Source: Biscogniauxia marginata
Lineage: Eukaryota > Ascomycota > Sordariomycetes > Xylariales > Xylariaceae
Reading direction: 5' to 3'
Length of the DNA: 64,000 nt
NCBI GenBank assembly: GCA_022695795.1
Contig: MU404133.1
Location: 62,001-126,000, forward strand
Positions 11,560 through 24,355 of the stretch are shown here, piece by piece. Each line of letters starts with the position of its first letter. The first letter of the stretch is position 1. The notes below the pieces were generated by a model, which saw only the letters and a program-made list of their open reading frames with translations, was not told the origin of the DNA and searched no databases. A program made the position numbers and the translations under genes.

Positions 11560-13900
11560 CTAAAGGGCAACAAAAAAAGAAATAAATAAAAAAATAATAA
11601 TTAATAAACTCTTAAACGAAAGTTTTAAATCTTTTTACGACATAATTAAAAGGTTTAAAGGAATTAATATAAAAGTTTATTATAATTATAATTAAAAAAG
11701 AGTCATAAGAGGACATCTTAGAAAATCAGTAAGAAGAAGCATTTAAGGAAGAAGAAAAGGAGGAAGAAGAAATACCTAAAAAAGAAAATAAATAGGCAAA
11801 ATAACCCTAACTTCTTAAAAACAAGTAACTACCCTTAAACGATAGCGACCTTAACAACTTAAACGACAAAAACAATATAATAACCCTCGACGTAAAGGGT
11901 TTTAAACTAATTACATTTAGTAGATATAATGAGTTAAGCGATGTAGAAAGATTTTTAATTTAAGCTAGAACTTATTTACGGTTTTATTATAAAACGATTA
12001 CTATTAAAGAACAAAAGATTTTCACGGTATCTTAACTCTTAGTCGAAACCGCTTTAACCTGGTTTTAACCAGTGTTAAAAGACTATTTAAAAAACGGATT
12101 AAACGCCCGAAAAGACACGAAGAAAGTTTTCAAGAATTATAAGGAATTTGAAAAATAACTTAGGTCTATGTTTAGCAATTTAATTCTCAAGTAATAAGCC
12201 GAAGCTTAATTTTATAAATTACGACAAGATAAAAAGGCTTTAAATTACGTTATTAAGTTCAAGAAACTCGTAAGCTAGTTATAATTACTTATTAAAAGCC
12301 TGTATTACTTATTTTATTAAAGGTTAAAAGATTATATAAAAGATAAGTTATATAAAATAAACCTATATAAAGAAAGGAACCTAGGAAAGTTTAATAACTA
12401 TATTATAATAGTAATTACTATTAATAACGAAAACTTCGAACGGTACCTTAAAAAGAAAAAGACGGTATAACGAAGGAATGGCGACTAGTTAAAAGGAGGA
12501 AATTATAAAAGCGGTGCCGGAACCAGAAAAGGCATAAGAACAAAGTTAGATCCTATTAAAATTAACGTTATTTAAAAAAAACGGAAAAAACGAGATAAAT
12601 TAATTATTAAATGTTTTAACTATAGAAAGAAAGGACATTATAAGAACGAGTATTAAAGTCTTAAGAAATAAGAACTAAGAACAAGAGGGATTCTTTAACT
12701 TGAGAAAAGAGTCGCCGAAGTAAGGGTTTAATTCGAAAATAATAAAAAAATAAACTAAGTATTTATTATTAGCATTATTAAGGTAGAAAAAATTAAGGAG
12801 GCTTTTATAAAAGGAATTTATAAATCTTATTAAGTTAACTATAAAGACTACTTAAAGGATGACCACTCGTATCTAGGACATCTTACACTAGAATAAGTTA
12901 AATAAAGATATAACGAAGGCGAATTACTATATATATATAATAATTACAAGCTAGGATACGACTTAGGAATTAAGTTAAACCATAGTGATTTACATTAAAG
13001 CCATTATAAGAACGACAAATGCGAAACTTATTAAAGGAAAAGCCAATATAATAACTTAAACTAAAAGCTTTATATAAATAATAATTGCAATATCTATTAA
13101 AGTTTAAGGGAACATATATCGTTATATTAAAACTTTTATATTAACGACGCTTATTAAGTACATAAAAGTTCTAAGGATAAAGCTGGTTATTATTCTTAAG
13201 AACTAGAAAGTAACGACACGGAAGAAAATGAATATATTTATAATAACACCTTATAATAGCCACATTACCTTAAAGCATGTTATCTTTACCTAAACTCTAA
13301 AAGAAGCTATAAAGTAATAGCTAAAGGTTATATATATTATATCTCGGTATTATGCGATATATATAACTTATTTAAAGCAGGTTTCAAAAAAGACAAAATA
13401 AAGGAAGAATTATGAGAATTATAGAAAGGACTATATTTTCCATAATAGCTCGAAGAACGAACTAAATACGACATTAATTTGTTTGGCTTTATAAAGAAAC
13501 ACTTAATAAAGTAGTAAATAAAAACACGTGCGATTAAACGAGGCTATAAACGAATTATTAAAGCATACCTTAAAAAAGGAGGGAAGCTCTTAGAAATTAA
13601 TATAAACCTAAAGGGAGATATCGAGATACCCCTAGCAAGTAAACTCAATAATTACTCCTTTTATTTAAGGATAATCCAGAATTTTAAGAAATTCCGAGTT
13701 AATAGAATAAACTTGGGCTATAAAAAGGCTCTCGAAAAAGAATTAAAGTTTTAATGTATAAAATTCTATATAAAGAATAGACCTTTTACCCCTTATTACG
13801 TGAAGAGTAATTAAAGAGATTATTTAAGTAATAATTACTAGAAATACGCTTTTATAAAAGCCTAAAAATAAAAGGATATCTAGGTTACAACAATTAAAAG
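11560..13900 (+). pseudogene. Chromovirus gag-like region with mutated CCHC zinc knuckle
   Basis: This stretch between the 5' LTR and the protease trace should be gag (capsid and nucleocapsid). The clearest sign is at 12608-12652, where the plus strand reads KCFNYRKKGHYKNEY. The family knuckle is C-x2-C-x4-H-x4-C, so the second and fourth metal ligands have become Tyr; TGT/TGC to TAT/TAC is a G-to-A change fitting RIP. A capsid-like trace lies upstream around 11950-12420. Stops interrupt every frame. The right-hand limit is approximate, and an overlapping or extra open frame between 12700 and 13900 cannot be excluded. Confidence 0.5.
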
Positions 13901-14039
13901 AAAACTAAAAAGGAAGGAACGTAAAAAACCAAAAAACGGTAAAGGCTTTTGCTAGTAAAGCAACGAGAAGCTATGAATAATAAGTCTTTATATGAAGTTT
14001 AATCGGGACTTAATAACACTATTATAACTAAAGTTAGGT

Positions 14040-17000
14040 ATAATAAAAGGAAGTATAAAGCCTTAATAGATTTAGAAGCAAATAAAAGCTATGTTTTAAT
14101 AAAGGTAGCTTAAGAAAATAGAATACCATAAGTATATAAATAAAATCTATATAAACTATAAAACTTTAAAGGAAACATATTTAGTTACGAGAATGGTAAG
14201 GTGCTAAAAAAAATAATCCCTTTTTTAGTAACTATTTAAAAACATTTTAAATAAGTTATTCTTAATATTATATATATATTAAATCACGACATGATCTTGG
14301 GAATGAATTAGCTTAAAAAAAGTAATTTACGAATAAATTTCGAGATAAACACGCTTTATTAAAATTAAAAATAGGAGGAGTTAATTATTACGGGTTACGA
14401 GATAAGTACCGCAAATAATTCTAGAGAAACGGATATAAAAACGAAACATATCACTTATATAATTCGAGTAATTAAACTTAAAGATTTAATAAAAAGAGTA
14501 CCGCGCGAGTATCTCTATTTTTATAAATTATTTAGAAATAAAATAAAGGAAGAATTATTAAAATATAGCTAGTGAAATCACTAAATCTACTTTAAAAAAG
14601 GAAAATAATTAAAATTATTTTTAATATATCTTATAAATCAAGAAAAATAAAGAGCACTATAAAAGGGAATTTAGGAGGATCTTGATAAAGGATATATTCG
14701 GGAATCCGAATCCTCGTTAAGATACCCGGCGATCATGGTACCTAAAATCGACAAAAACGGGAAGTAACGTGTCAATAAAAAAGGAAACCTAATATAGCGA
14801 CGAGTAATCGATTACCGACATCTTAATAAAATAACCAAGAAAAACGAATATTCGTTACTATTAATAAAACTCATAAAAGAATAAATTAATAAGGCTTAAA
14901 TCTTTATAGTATTAAACCTTCGTAATGAATACTATATAATTAAAATGGCTAAGGAACACGAATAATATATAGCTTTTTAAACGATATATAGATATTATAA
15001 GTATAAAGTTATGTCATTTAAACTTATTAACGCACTTACTACATTTTAACATATAATTATAATAGTCTTTTGCAAGTTTCTGGATAAATTTGTATTTATT
15101 TACTTAAACGATATATTAATTTACTTAAAAAACGAAAAAAAACATAAAAAATATATAAAGCAGGTGTTAAAAGCCCTGGAAAGGGCAAACCTATTTATTT
15201 ATCCGATTAAAAGCGAATGGCATGTTAAAAAACTAGATTATTTAGGGTTTATAATAAGTCTAGAAGAAATTCGCATTTAAAAGGGAAAAATAATAATAAT
15301 TAAGGATTAGTTAAAACCCAAGAGTGTTATAAATATACACGTATTTCTTAGCTTTGTTAACTATATTAAATAACTTATTAAAGATTTCGGGCGTATCGCT
15401 AAACCATTAATAGAATTAATTATCCTAGTAAAAACAAGAGAAGCTTTCCATTTCATTAAAGAAGTTAAACAGGCTTTTTAGCAGCTAAAAGAAGTTGTAA
15501 CTAGTGAGGTTATATGTAAACTTCCAAACGAAAATAAAAAGAAATGACTAAGGATAAACGCCTTAAATTTCGCTATTAAAGTAGTTCTAGAGCAGCTAAA
15601 AGATAATAAGAAATGGTACTTAGTCGCGTACTTATTTAAAGCACTATATAGTGCTAAACTAAATTATTAGATTTATAATAAGGAATTATTAGTAGTTATT
15701 AAAGCATTAAAGGAATGGGAATTATGGCTTAGTAGAACTAAGGAATTTATCGATATTTATTTAAACCATAAAAACCTTATATGATTCATAATAATATAAA
15801 CGCTTAATTAGAAACACGAGCGTTAAATGATTTTCTTATTTAGATTTAATTTTAGAATTTAGTACATTAAGGAAAAAGAAAACATTTAAGTAGATCTTTT
15901 TAGTAAAAAGGGAGATTATAAATTAAAAATTAATAAAAGAGATGTTTAGATGCTTAAATAACAAAATGACGGATTAGTTGTATTAGCTTATATGCGAATT
16001 AACATAGGAGACTAGAAATAACGTTTTAAGGAAAATTATAATTAAAAGGAAAAACAATTATAGTTTTAATAAGGATTTAGCGACGAACTTCTTTCGTATA
16101 AAGAAAAGATATACGTACCAAAGCGGGTATAAAACGAATTCATCAAGGAATTTTATAAACATTCTCTATATGGCTATTAAGGGATTTTTAAAACAATAAA
16201 ACGACTTTAGGAGGAATTCGACTTTCTAGGAATACGACAAATAGTTAAAAGAATTATAAAGAATTACAACATTTATAATAAGGTTAAAACATCACGATAT
16301 AAACCATATAAATTACTATAACTAATCTAAATACTTGATAAAACATAGCATACGATTTCATGGGATTTCATAGTGAAACTCTTAAAGTTAAAAGATCTTA
16401 CTATAGAAATGCATTATAACAGCATATAAGTAATCATTAATAAACTCATAAAATATGCTTACTTCTTACTATTTAACGAATTAAACATAGTAAAATAATT
16501 AGTTTTTAGCTTTTTAAGAGAATATATTAATAAATATGAATTATTAAAACGCATTGTTTTAAATAGAAATAAATTGTTTATATTAAAGTTTTAAACCAGC
16601 TTAATAAAACGAATAGGGATTAAATAGAAGTTATTTACAACGTACCATCTTTAAATAAACAGATAAATAAAAAGGCTTAACTAAACACTTAAATAGTACC
16701 TTAAAAGCTATATTAATTAGCAAATAAATAATTAGGTAGAATTATTACTTATGGCTCAAGTCGTATATAATACATTAATTAATAAAGACATGAAGCTATT
16801 ACTATACGAGGCGGTGTATAGCTAAAAAGCAAAAGTCCACAAGAAATCATTCGGACTTATAAAAGCATTAAGCATCATAATAATAGCTCCTTAAGTAAAA
16901 GTATTATTTAAAAAGATTTAAGTAATACAAATAAAGCTATAAAAAGAATTATAATTTATTTAAGAAAGGATAACTAAATACTATAATAAAAAAAGAATTA

Positions 17001-17430
17001 AGGAATTAATTTTTAAGAGAGGAGATATGGTTTACTTACTTCACTAAAAACAAGGCGTAATAATAAAAACGCCTTAAATTAAAATAAAACGACTTAACGA
17101 GAAACTCGAATTTAAGAAATTAAGACTTTATAAAATTAAAGAAGTTGTTTTAAAGGTTAACTATAAATTCTCGCTACTAAAGAGATCTAGAATATACTTT
17201 GTGTTCTATGTTTTACTATTAAAATCAACACTAAAAAACGCCTCGCTAAAAAAACAATTAAAATTTAAGGAAAATCCGGATAAGTATAAAGTAGAAAAGA
17301 TACTAAACTTAAGAAAAGTTAGTAATTAGTTATAATATTTTGTTAAATAGGAAGGGTACTTATTAAAAAAAAACACTTAAGAACTATTTAAACATTTAAA
17401 GAACTTAACAAAGGAAGTTAAAGATTTTCA
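14040..17430 (+). pseudogene. Chromovirus pol: protease, RT, RNase H, integrase, chromodomain
   Basis: Degraded but legible polyprotein. Near 14070 ALIDLEANKSYVLIKVA matches the aspartic protease core (LIDSGAT in active copies; the Ser-Gly pair is lost). Reverse transcriptase runs about 14640-15270 with KGYIRESESS, VIDYRHLNKIT and the catalytic box reading YLNDILIYLK; YxDD has become YLND. RNase H follows near 15540-15900. Integrase is seen at 16130-16990, with the zinc-binding/core pieces RIIKNYNIYNKVK and ISWDFIVKL. A chromodomain-like end at 17280-17430 reads YKVEKIL, then EGYLLKKNT and ELFKHLKNL, which places the element with chromoviruses. Many stops are present, several at positions where Trp, Gln or Arg is expected. 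Confidence 0.8.
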
Positions 17431-17539
17431 CCGTTAAAATCTAAACCGGTTAAGAAAGCCTAAATATTAAAGTCTAAATTCTATTAATTAAGGAAAAAGG
17501 AAAAGAAGGTCTTAAAAGTAAGTAGGTTTTATATAAATT

Positions 17540-18005
17540 TAGATTAACGCCGCTTTCCCTCTTTACGTTATAATCCTTTAGTAAGACGCTTTTATTTTTC
17601 TTTCTCGCGCTCGACGCGCTTTAATTCCTCGATAGAATTAAAACCCCGAGTAATTATTCTTTATAACTTTTCGAATTATAGGCTTTTTTATGTTTAAAGA
17701 CGACGCGCCTTATTTATAGCTATTACCGCTTTATTTATAGCCTCCTTAGCTGTGATATTCGCCTTTTCTAAGTCCGCCTTAACCTTTTAAAATTATTTAA
17801 TAATTTTAGTTACATCTTTACGCGAAATACTAAAAACGTCATAACGAATATAGTTTAAACGAATACACTTTAAACAGCGGTTTGAATCTTTAAAAGCTAT
17901 ATACTCCTTTTTAGAATTTTTATAATAAAAATAAGCTATTTCTTTTTTCTCGTTTAAAGCGACCGACCTTAAAAGAGCAACCTTATTTTCTACTATTTTC
18001 TCGGC
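17540..18005 (-). pseudogene. Antisense ORF between integrase and 3' LTR
   Basis: Read on the minus strand, the space between the pol end and the 3' LTR carries a long protein-like trace in one frame: EKKEIAYFYYKNSKKEYIAF, then RCLKCIRLNYIRYDVFSIS, a helical charged stretch (KADLEKANITAKEAINKA) and a Lys/Arg/Glu-rich end. It is broken by a few TAA/TAG codons of the kind RIP creates. The pattern CLKC followed by a coiled-coil-like Lys/Glu stretch is one I associate with small hypothetical fungal proteins, but I cannot name a family. Its direction is opposite to gag-pol. It could be an accessory gene of the element or captured host sequence. Confidence 0.45.
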
Positions 18006-18161
18006 ATGTTACGAAGTGTTAAAAGTTTTCTTTCGGGTTTTAGTTATATGGTGGGACATAGTAAAAAAAATGAAGCTAAGAAACTTAAAGAAGGCAGCAA
18101 ATGAAACTTTTTTAAACCCTTTTTTATTTTTGGGACAAAGATCCTCGAAAGGGAAGAATAA

Positions 18162-18567
18162 TGTTATAAATCTCGTGTTCCCCCCCTTGCGTGTAGGTCA
18201 CATGAGCAAAATATGAATTAGTAAATCATGGGTAAATAAGAGTCGATTTATTAATTCAAGGTGAATTAGTGAATTATGGGTAAATAAGAAGCGATTTATT
18301 AATTTAACGAGTTTATATGAAGGAAGAACGAGTATAAATAAATTAGAATTTCTTATATATTTAGTTATTTATTTCTTAGTTATTAATTTAAGATTATAAT
18401 CACTTTTTAATATTATAATAAGAGTACTTTAAAACCTTTTTAACGAACATAACATTGTGAATTACTTAAACTAATCTTAACCCACTGTTACCTTTAAATC
18501 AAGAAAACCTAGTACGTACTTACCTGTGAAGTCAGCTGACTAGGAACACACAGGGAGGTTCGTCACA
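18162..18567 (+). repeat. 3' LTR of the chromovirus
   Basis: 406 bases with start TGTTATAAATCTCG and canonical end TCACA. It keeps more C and G at its right end than the 5' LTR and fewer elsewhere (for example CACATGAGC against CACGTGAGC), so the two copies mutated independently after insertion. A TATAAATAAATT motif lies near 18336 and could be the promoter of the element. Confidence 0.88.
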
Positions 18568-18572
18568 GTTAT
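18568..18572. repeat. Target-site duplication GTTAT, right copy
   Basis: Identical to 11057-11061. After it, sequence of the interrupted LINE resumes. Confidence 0.85.
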
Positions 18573-19859
18573 GTTTAGTATTTATACTTATTATTAAGGT
18601 TTTTTAGTTTTAGTCGATATAGCTTTATTAGTTAATTATACTCGTTTTATTCGTTGTCATCGAGCTTTTTAATAGGTTTTAAGGGTTTAAATTAATTTTT
18701 TAGTAGTATTAAGCTTTATAAGTAATATATTAAATATTTTAAGCTTTTAAGCTAATAACTTATAAATAAGGAAATATAAATATAATATACTTTTAAATCG
18801 TGATATTTATATTATTTATAATATTAGTTATAATTTTCGTAAATTAATATAATATTAAAGTATTAATTAAGGGTTTTTTTAAATATAAAAAGTGTTTAAA
18901 AGTATTTTCTTAAGTTATAAATGATTTTTATTACTTAAAAGCCGTTAAAAGTATTAATTTGTTTTTATTAAGTTTTTATTTTAATACTTATAAATATAAA
19001 TATTAATTTAAAGTTTAAAAGGTTATTTATAGTTTCGCTTTTTACGTAAAAGTCGGCTAATTCGTTATTTTATATTTCGTAATAACCGAGACACTATTTA
19101 AAGATTATGTCGTGTCGTTTTATAAGTTTATAAATTTTAATAAAAACTCCTTAAAAGGAGTTTAAGGCGTTTTTTAAGCGCTTTAAATAATTACTATATT
19201 ATTTATATAAAGAGTTATTTAATTTTTTAAAAAAAGTTTAATTATTACTTAAAAGTTTTAAAAAGCTTTAAAGCTTCGATATTAAATATTACTTCGTAAA
19301 TATTTATATTTTCGTTTTTAATAATAATTTAGTTTTATTTTTAATATATAACGTAATTATATTTTAAGCCTTTTTTGTTTTTAAAACCGTCGAAAAATAT
19401 TATAATGTCTTATAAGTTTTAAATTATAAATTATTATTTAAAAGCTTTAATTATTTCCTTTTTATCGATCTTTTTTATAAAGTTAAATTTAAAGTTTTTA
19501 TTAAACTTTAAAAAGTATAAAACGTTTCGTTTTACATGTAATAAAAGTTAAATAATTAATTATAAGCTTATTAAAGCCTTTTATAATTATTATTTTTAAA
19601 ACTGTTTTAAAAGCTAATAAGTAATTATTATAAATAATTTATAGTTTATAAGTAAACTTATAACAAGCTTATTTTAATGTTATTTTTATTATAAATATAT
19701 TAAATATTATAAATAAAGCGTTTTTAAGAAATATTTTTTATATTAAAAAAATACTTTTAATAACTTTTATTAATACTTTTTATATTAAAAAGACGTAACT
19801 TTTTAATTTAATATTAACGTTTATTATATAAGTATTAATTATTTTTAATTAAACTTTTA

Positions 19860-21000
19860 CGCCTTTTATATTAAACCTTGTTATTATATAATTTTATTAT
19901 TAAGGGTTTTCTCGCCGTGACGAAAAGGGTTTTAATATAATTCGAGATTTTTAAAGCTTTAATCGCCTTTATTTCTATATAACGTTTAAATTTAAGTTTT
20001 TTATTTAAATATATTTTTAATTATTTTAAAGTTATAAAAGCTTTTGAAATATTTAAGTTTTAAATAAAAATTAACTTAATTTTTAAGTTTTTTTTAAATT
20101 AATAAGAAAGTTAAATCTTTTTTTCTCTTTAATGAAGTAAATAACTTTTATTTTTTTAAGCCGAAAATTATTTTATTATACTTTTTATATTTAAAAATCT
20201 TATTTACCTCTTTTTAAGCGGTTTTAATACTTTTCTTTAAAGTTTTATTAAAAATAAAAATTATTATATTATCGGCATATCCCTATTTAAAAAAGTTTTC
20301 TCTTATTAATTTATAAAAATATAATATATATAATATAAAAAACTAAAAAGAGCTTTAAAAGGTTTTATAAGTAATTTTTTTTAATAATATAATAATATTT
20401 TTAAATTTAATAAAGATTTAACAGTTAAAAAAAGACTTTATAAGTTATAATATAATATTTAATTAATTTTATTTAGTTATTTTACTAAATAACTTATTTT
20501 TAATAAAACATTAAACGCTTTTTAAATATTTAAAGTAATTAACGTAGCTTTTTATTTATTTGTTAATACTAGTTTTATATTATAAATAAAATTAATTATT
20601 AATTTTTTAATTAATTTTTTAAGAATTATTTCGATATATTAAAAATTAATAAGGCTTATTTATAATGTTATTTAAATCATTTTTTTAGTTATTACTATTT
20701 TTAGCCTTTTTTTAAATAAAATTATAAAATTATAAGCTTTTAAGCCTTATAAATAAAAAAGTTTATTTTATTTTATTTTATTTTAAATATTATTACTACT
20801 TCGACGTCTTTTTATACGATAAAATAATAACTTTAAATAAAATAGCTTTTTAATAATTACTTATAATATTTCTTTATTACGAGTTAAGTTACTTTAAAAT
20901 ATTTAACTATAATAACGTCGGTTTTTAACGACGTAAAAAAGACTTTAATTATATATCTCTTTATTTTTTTATCGTTATAATAGTTTTTTAAAGTAATTAT
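19860..21000 (-). pseudogene. LINE reverse transcriptase relic (Tad1-like)
   Basis: On the minus strand, reading from right to left, family blocks appear in order despite many stops. Near 20790 is KDVEVVIIFKIK followed by KINFFIYKA (finger-region block: AWR...KPGK...SPKAWRPIALL in active relatives). Near 20640 comes YLKKG (LGKGLE). Near 20550 is KATLITLNI-stop-KAFN (VxLDVxGAFD), and at 20268-20282 GYADN, the equivalent of the catalytic GYADD. Around 19930 KAIKALKISNYIKTL matches the region after the palm. The order and GYAD box identify a non-LTR reverse transcriptase. Endonuclease and ORF1 should lie at 21000-24000; I could not place them with confidence. Confidence 0.62.
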
Positions 21001-22290
21001 ATTAAGAGGTAATTCCTTAAAAGGTAATCTTTTGTTTTTATTTTTAGGAGGTTATTTTTTAAGTCGTAATAAAATAAAATAGCTTTTTTTATAAGGCTTT
21101 TAATAACTTATTTCCTTGTTATTAATAATAAAACGTATATTTATTTATTTAATTTCGTTAAAATTCTTTTTTAGCTTTTTTTAATTATTATTAAAAACGA
21201 TTTATAAATTATATTATTTAAATTAATTTCTTTAAATTCGCGTTATTTTTTTAATGTTATTTAATTATTTATTATTTATTAAAAAGCGGCTTTACTTTTA
21301 ATGCGATATAATTTACTTATTATCTTAATACTTTTAAATAAAAAACATAATAAAGTAATTACAGCTTCGTCGATTTTAATAAAGTTAATTAAATTATAAA
21401 ACTTATTAAAATCCTTTTTTATTATTTTTTAAGTCTTAACTTTCTTTTTTAAGGGTTTTATATCCTTACTTTATAAAATAACTTTTAATAATAAATAATT
21501 AAATTTAAAAATAAGTTCTTTTATAATTAAGGCTTTTATAAATAAAATATTAAAAAACGGCAAGTTAAAAACGTACTCGTTTTTATAGGTTAATTTACTT
21601 AATTAGTTTATATAGCATATATTTAATTTCGCGATTTAATTCGTTATATAGTTACCTCCGTATAATATATAAACGCTTAGTTCTTAATTCGGGTATTAAG
21701 CGTTTATATTTTTTATTACGAAGTAGTTTTCGGGAAGTTTAAAAGTTAAAAGATATTTTATAATAATACTTATTATAAGTTTTTTATAAAAGTTTAAAAA
21801 GGTATAATTATTAATATTTAATTATATTATATCTTTATAATAAATTAATTAGCATTTTTTAATTAATAAACTAAAAATCCTTTTAATATATATTATAACT
21901 TTAAAGCGATTTTCTTTTTTAATATTTTATAAGTTTTTTAAGTTATATATATTATATTTTAAATATTTTTAGTTTTATAATTATTATAATGTTTATATTT
22001 TCCGTTTAATAATATTAAAAAAGGTAAAATATATTATTTAAAACTTATTAATATTATATATTGTTATATTAATAATTTTAAAAGCTATAAACTTATAATA
22101 TATTTACTTTTTATTTATTTATTTCGAGGGAAGAGGCCGTGTTTTATTTTAATTAAGCTTAAAACCTATTAACGGCTTGTTTTGCCGCTAATTAAGCGTT
22201 AAAGCGCTTAGTAATTCTTTTATGTTTTAATATTATTACTGGTATTTTAAGTAATAGTTTAAAGATTTATAATACCGATATAAAGGTTAT

Positions 22291-22329
<39 letters not shown>
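22291..22329. repeat. AAT trinucleotide repeat
   Basis: About thirteen TAA/AAT units in a row, inside the LINE sequence. Likely slippage expansion in AT-rich RIP-mutated DNA. Confidence 0.85.
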
Positions 22330-23045
22330 TTTAATAAAGTTAAAAAAATAACTCGCTTATTATTTTTATTTTATTATTTTTATTATAACGAGGGGTTTTT
22401 ATTCGAAAATGAAATAAGCGTTATAACTCTTATAAGAACGTTTTTAACGATATATTATTAGTTACCGGTTTATTTTTAATTATTTTAAAAGTATTATTAT
22501 TTTATTAACTCGATAAGATTTATAAGGGTAATCGTTATAATTTATTAAAAAAGGCTATAATAATTAACGTATTTTAATAATTATTAATATTATTTTAAGG
22601 GTATTAATTCGTAATAGTTTATTTTTTTTTCGTAATTACGATATAAAGACATTTTATTATAATATTTAATAAAGTAAAAGCTTTAATATTCGAAGTCGTA
22701 ATAAGTAATATAAATTTATTTCTCGATTTTTCAAGTTATATTATTAACTAAAAAGAGCTAGAATTTTTTAATTAGTTTTTTAAAAACGATTATTTATATA
22801 GTAATTATTATTATAAAGTCGATTTCGTTTTTTAATATATAGACGTTAATTATTATTTCGGAAGTAATATTTAAAAGGTTTTTAATAAATAAGTTTATTA
22901 TAATAATTAATATTTCGAGTATTATATAAACGATTCATTTTTTAGAAATATTTATTAAAATGGCTTTAAAATATTTTATATAATTTTTTTTTTCGTTTTT
23001 TAATAATAAGTTTTTATAATAAAGTTTAAAGCTTTAATCGCTTAG

Positions 23046-23476
23046 TATAACGAACCTCCTTATATGTTCCTAGTTAACTAACTTCACAAGTAAGTACGTA
23101 CTAGGTTTTTCTTATTTAAAAGTAATAATAAATTAAGGTTAATTTAAAAGATTTATAATACTTTGTTCGTTAAAGAGATTTTAAGGTATTTTCATTATAG
23201 TATTAAAGAGTAATTATAATCTTAAATTAATAATTAAAGAACTAAAATGAATAACTAAATACATAAGAAATCCCTTTCTTTTTATATTTGTTCATTTTAT
23301 TTTTTATTCCTTATAACTAGTATATTAAATACCTTTAGATGAGTCTCATCCATACTCATCTATATCACGTGACAATAGGTCGCTTTCCCTTCCAGGATCC
23401 ATGTCCGGTGCGGACAGGAGAAGAGTAGGAACGGTACCCCTGTCATTTAATTGCTTACCCTGGTTGGTTCGTAATA
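23046..23476 (-). mobile_element. Solo LTR, related to the chromovirus LTR, inverted
   Basis: The left 200 or so bases are the reverse complement of the chromovirus LTR 3' half (shared core TAAGTACGTACTAGG at 23091-23105). The distal half is unrelated, so it is a sister family. In its own orientation it begins TATTACGAACC and ends CGTTATA, which read as TGTTACG and CGTCACA once G-to-A and C-to-T changes are considered. CTTAG flanks both sides (23041-23045, 23477-23481). No internal region is present, which means recombination between two LTRs removed it. Confidence 0.72.
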
Positions 23477-24355
23477 CTTAGCTTATTTTAATAAATTAAA
23501 CGTTTTGAATAATGCTTATAAAAAGCTTTAATTAATTAAATAACTTTATTTAAATTACGTATAATAATAAGCGTTTAGTTAATTTATTAAGTAAGAAATA
23601 AATTAATATATAAGTGTTTATTTATATAATTAAAGCTTTAATAAACGTTATAAACGTTTATATAATGTTAAAAATGGGGGTTTTAAAGGGTTTTAAAGCT
23701 TAAATAAATTTATTTAACTTGGCTTTTTATTTAATTACTTCCGCGTAAAAAGTAATAATAATATTAGTTTTAATTTAAATGTTAACCGGTTATAACGACG
23801 TAATAAATTAATTACTTAATTAAACGTATATAAAAATATTTAAGTGTTAACTAAGGGTTTTAACGTATTTTTTAGTTATTTTTTTAAAAAAAGTAAAAAA
23901 AGTTATTTAAAGTTATTATTAACTTAATAATAATATTTTTTTAAATTTTAATTTCTTGTTTAAATTTAATATACTATTTATTAATTATATTTTATAAAAA
24001 AAAAACTTTATATTAAAAGCGTTTTTAATGTCTTTTTTAGTTATAATTAATTTTAAAGGTAATTTAATACTTTATAACTTAGTTTTTTTATGTTATTAAA
24101 AGTTAGTTATTATTAAAGTCCTTAACGGTATTTTAGTTATATAAAGGTATTCGAATGTCACGGTTAAGCGTGATAATATTATAGGTAGTAACATTTAAGT
24201 GAGGTGAGGTGAGGTTTAAAGATCCTCACCTAGATCGCCTTTTTAGTGTTTTTGGCTTATTAAGCTAAATTACTAGCGTTATTAAGGTATTTGGTGGTGC
24301 ACCTGCGTTGCTATTAATAGTAGCTTACGCACGGATGATAAATGCAAGGAAAGGT

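Larger units (their letters stand above)
11062..18567 (+). mobile_element. Ty3/gypsy chromovirus LTR retrotransposon, RIP-inactivated
   Basis: A full-length element of 7506 bases nested in the LINE. Two 406-base LTRs (11062-11467, 18162-18567) begin TGTTA and the right one ends TCACA. The 5-base duplication GTTAT flanks both sides (11057-11061 and 18568-18572). Internal order on the plus strand is gag with a mutated CCHC knuckle, protease, reverse transcriptase, RNase H, integrase and a C-terminal chromodomain-like block, the order of Ty3/gypsy chromoviruses. A purine-rich tract (GAAAGGGAAGAATAA) directly precedes the 3' LTR. All reading frames are closed by many stops, mostly explicable as TGG, CAA, CAG or CGA codons changed by transitions, so the copy cannot move on its own. 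Confidence 0.88.
10428..24355 (-). mobile_element. RIP-degraded LINE (Tad1-like) carrying nested insertions
   Basis: This AT-rich block is bounded by a 14-base target duplication. Its left end is a tail-like tract of TTATTGTTG units, which on the minus strand is an AACAATAA-type 3' tail typical of LINEs. Reverse-transcriptase sequence reads on the minus strand at 19860-21000. The right end contains a short CACCTCACCTCACCT tract on the minus strand (near 24201). Subtracting the chromovirus with its duplicated 5 bases (7511) and the solo LTR with its duplicated 5 bases (436) leaves about 5981 bases, a normal size for a Tad1-type LINE. Stop codons are dense in all frames and G/C is largely depleted, as expected after RIP. 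Confidence 0.7.

Noticed and set aside
18016..18216. A 66-codon plus-strand frame at the end of the chromovirus
   Set aside because: It crosses the 3' LTR boundary and opposes the more protein-like antisense trace.
23482..24190. A possible third transposon (copia-like) at the right side of the block
   Set aside because: The AT-rich sequence gave no legible RT or integrase motif, and the size calculation is satisfied if it is simply the 5' part of the LINE.
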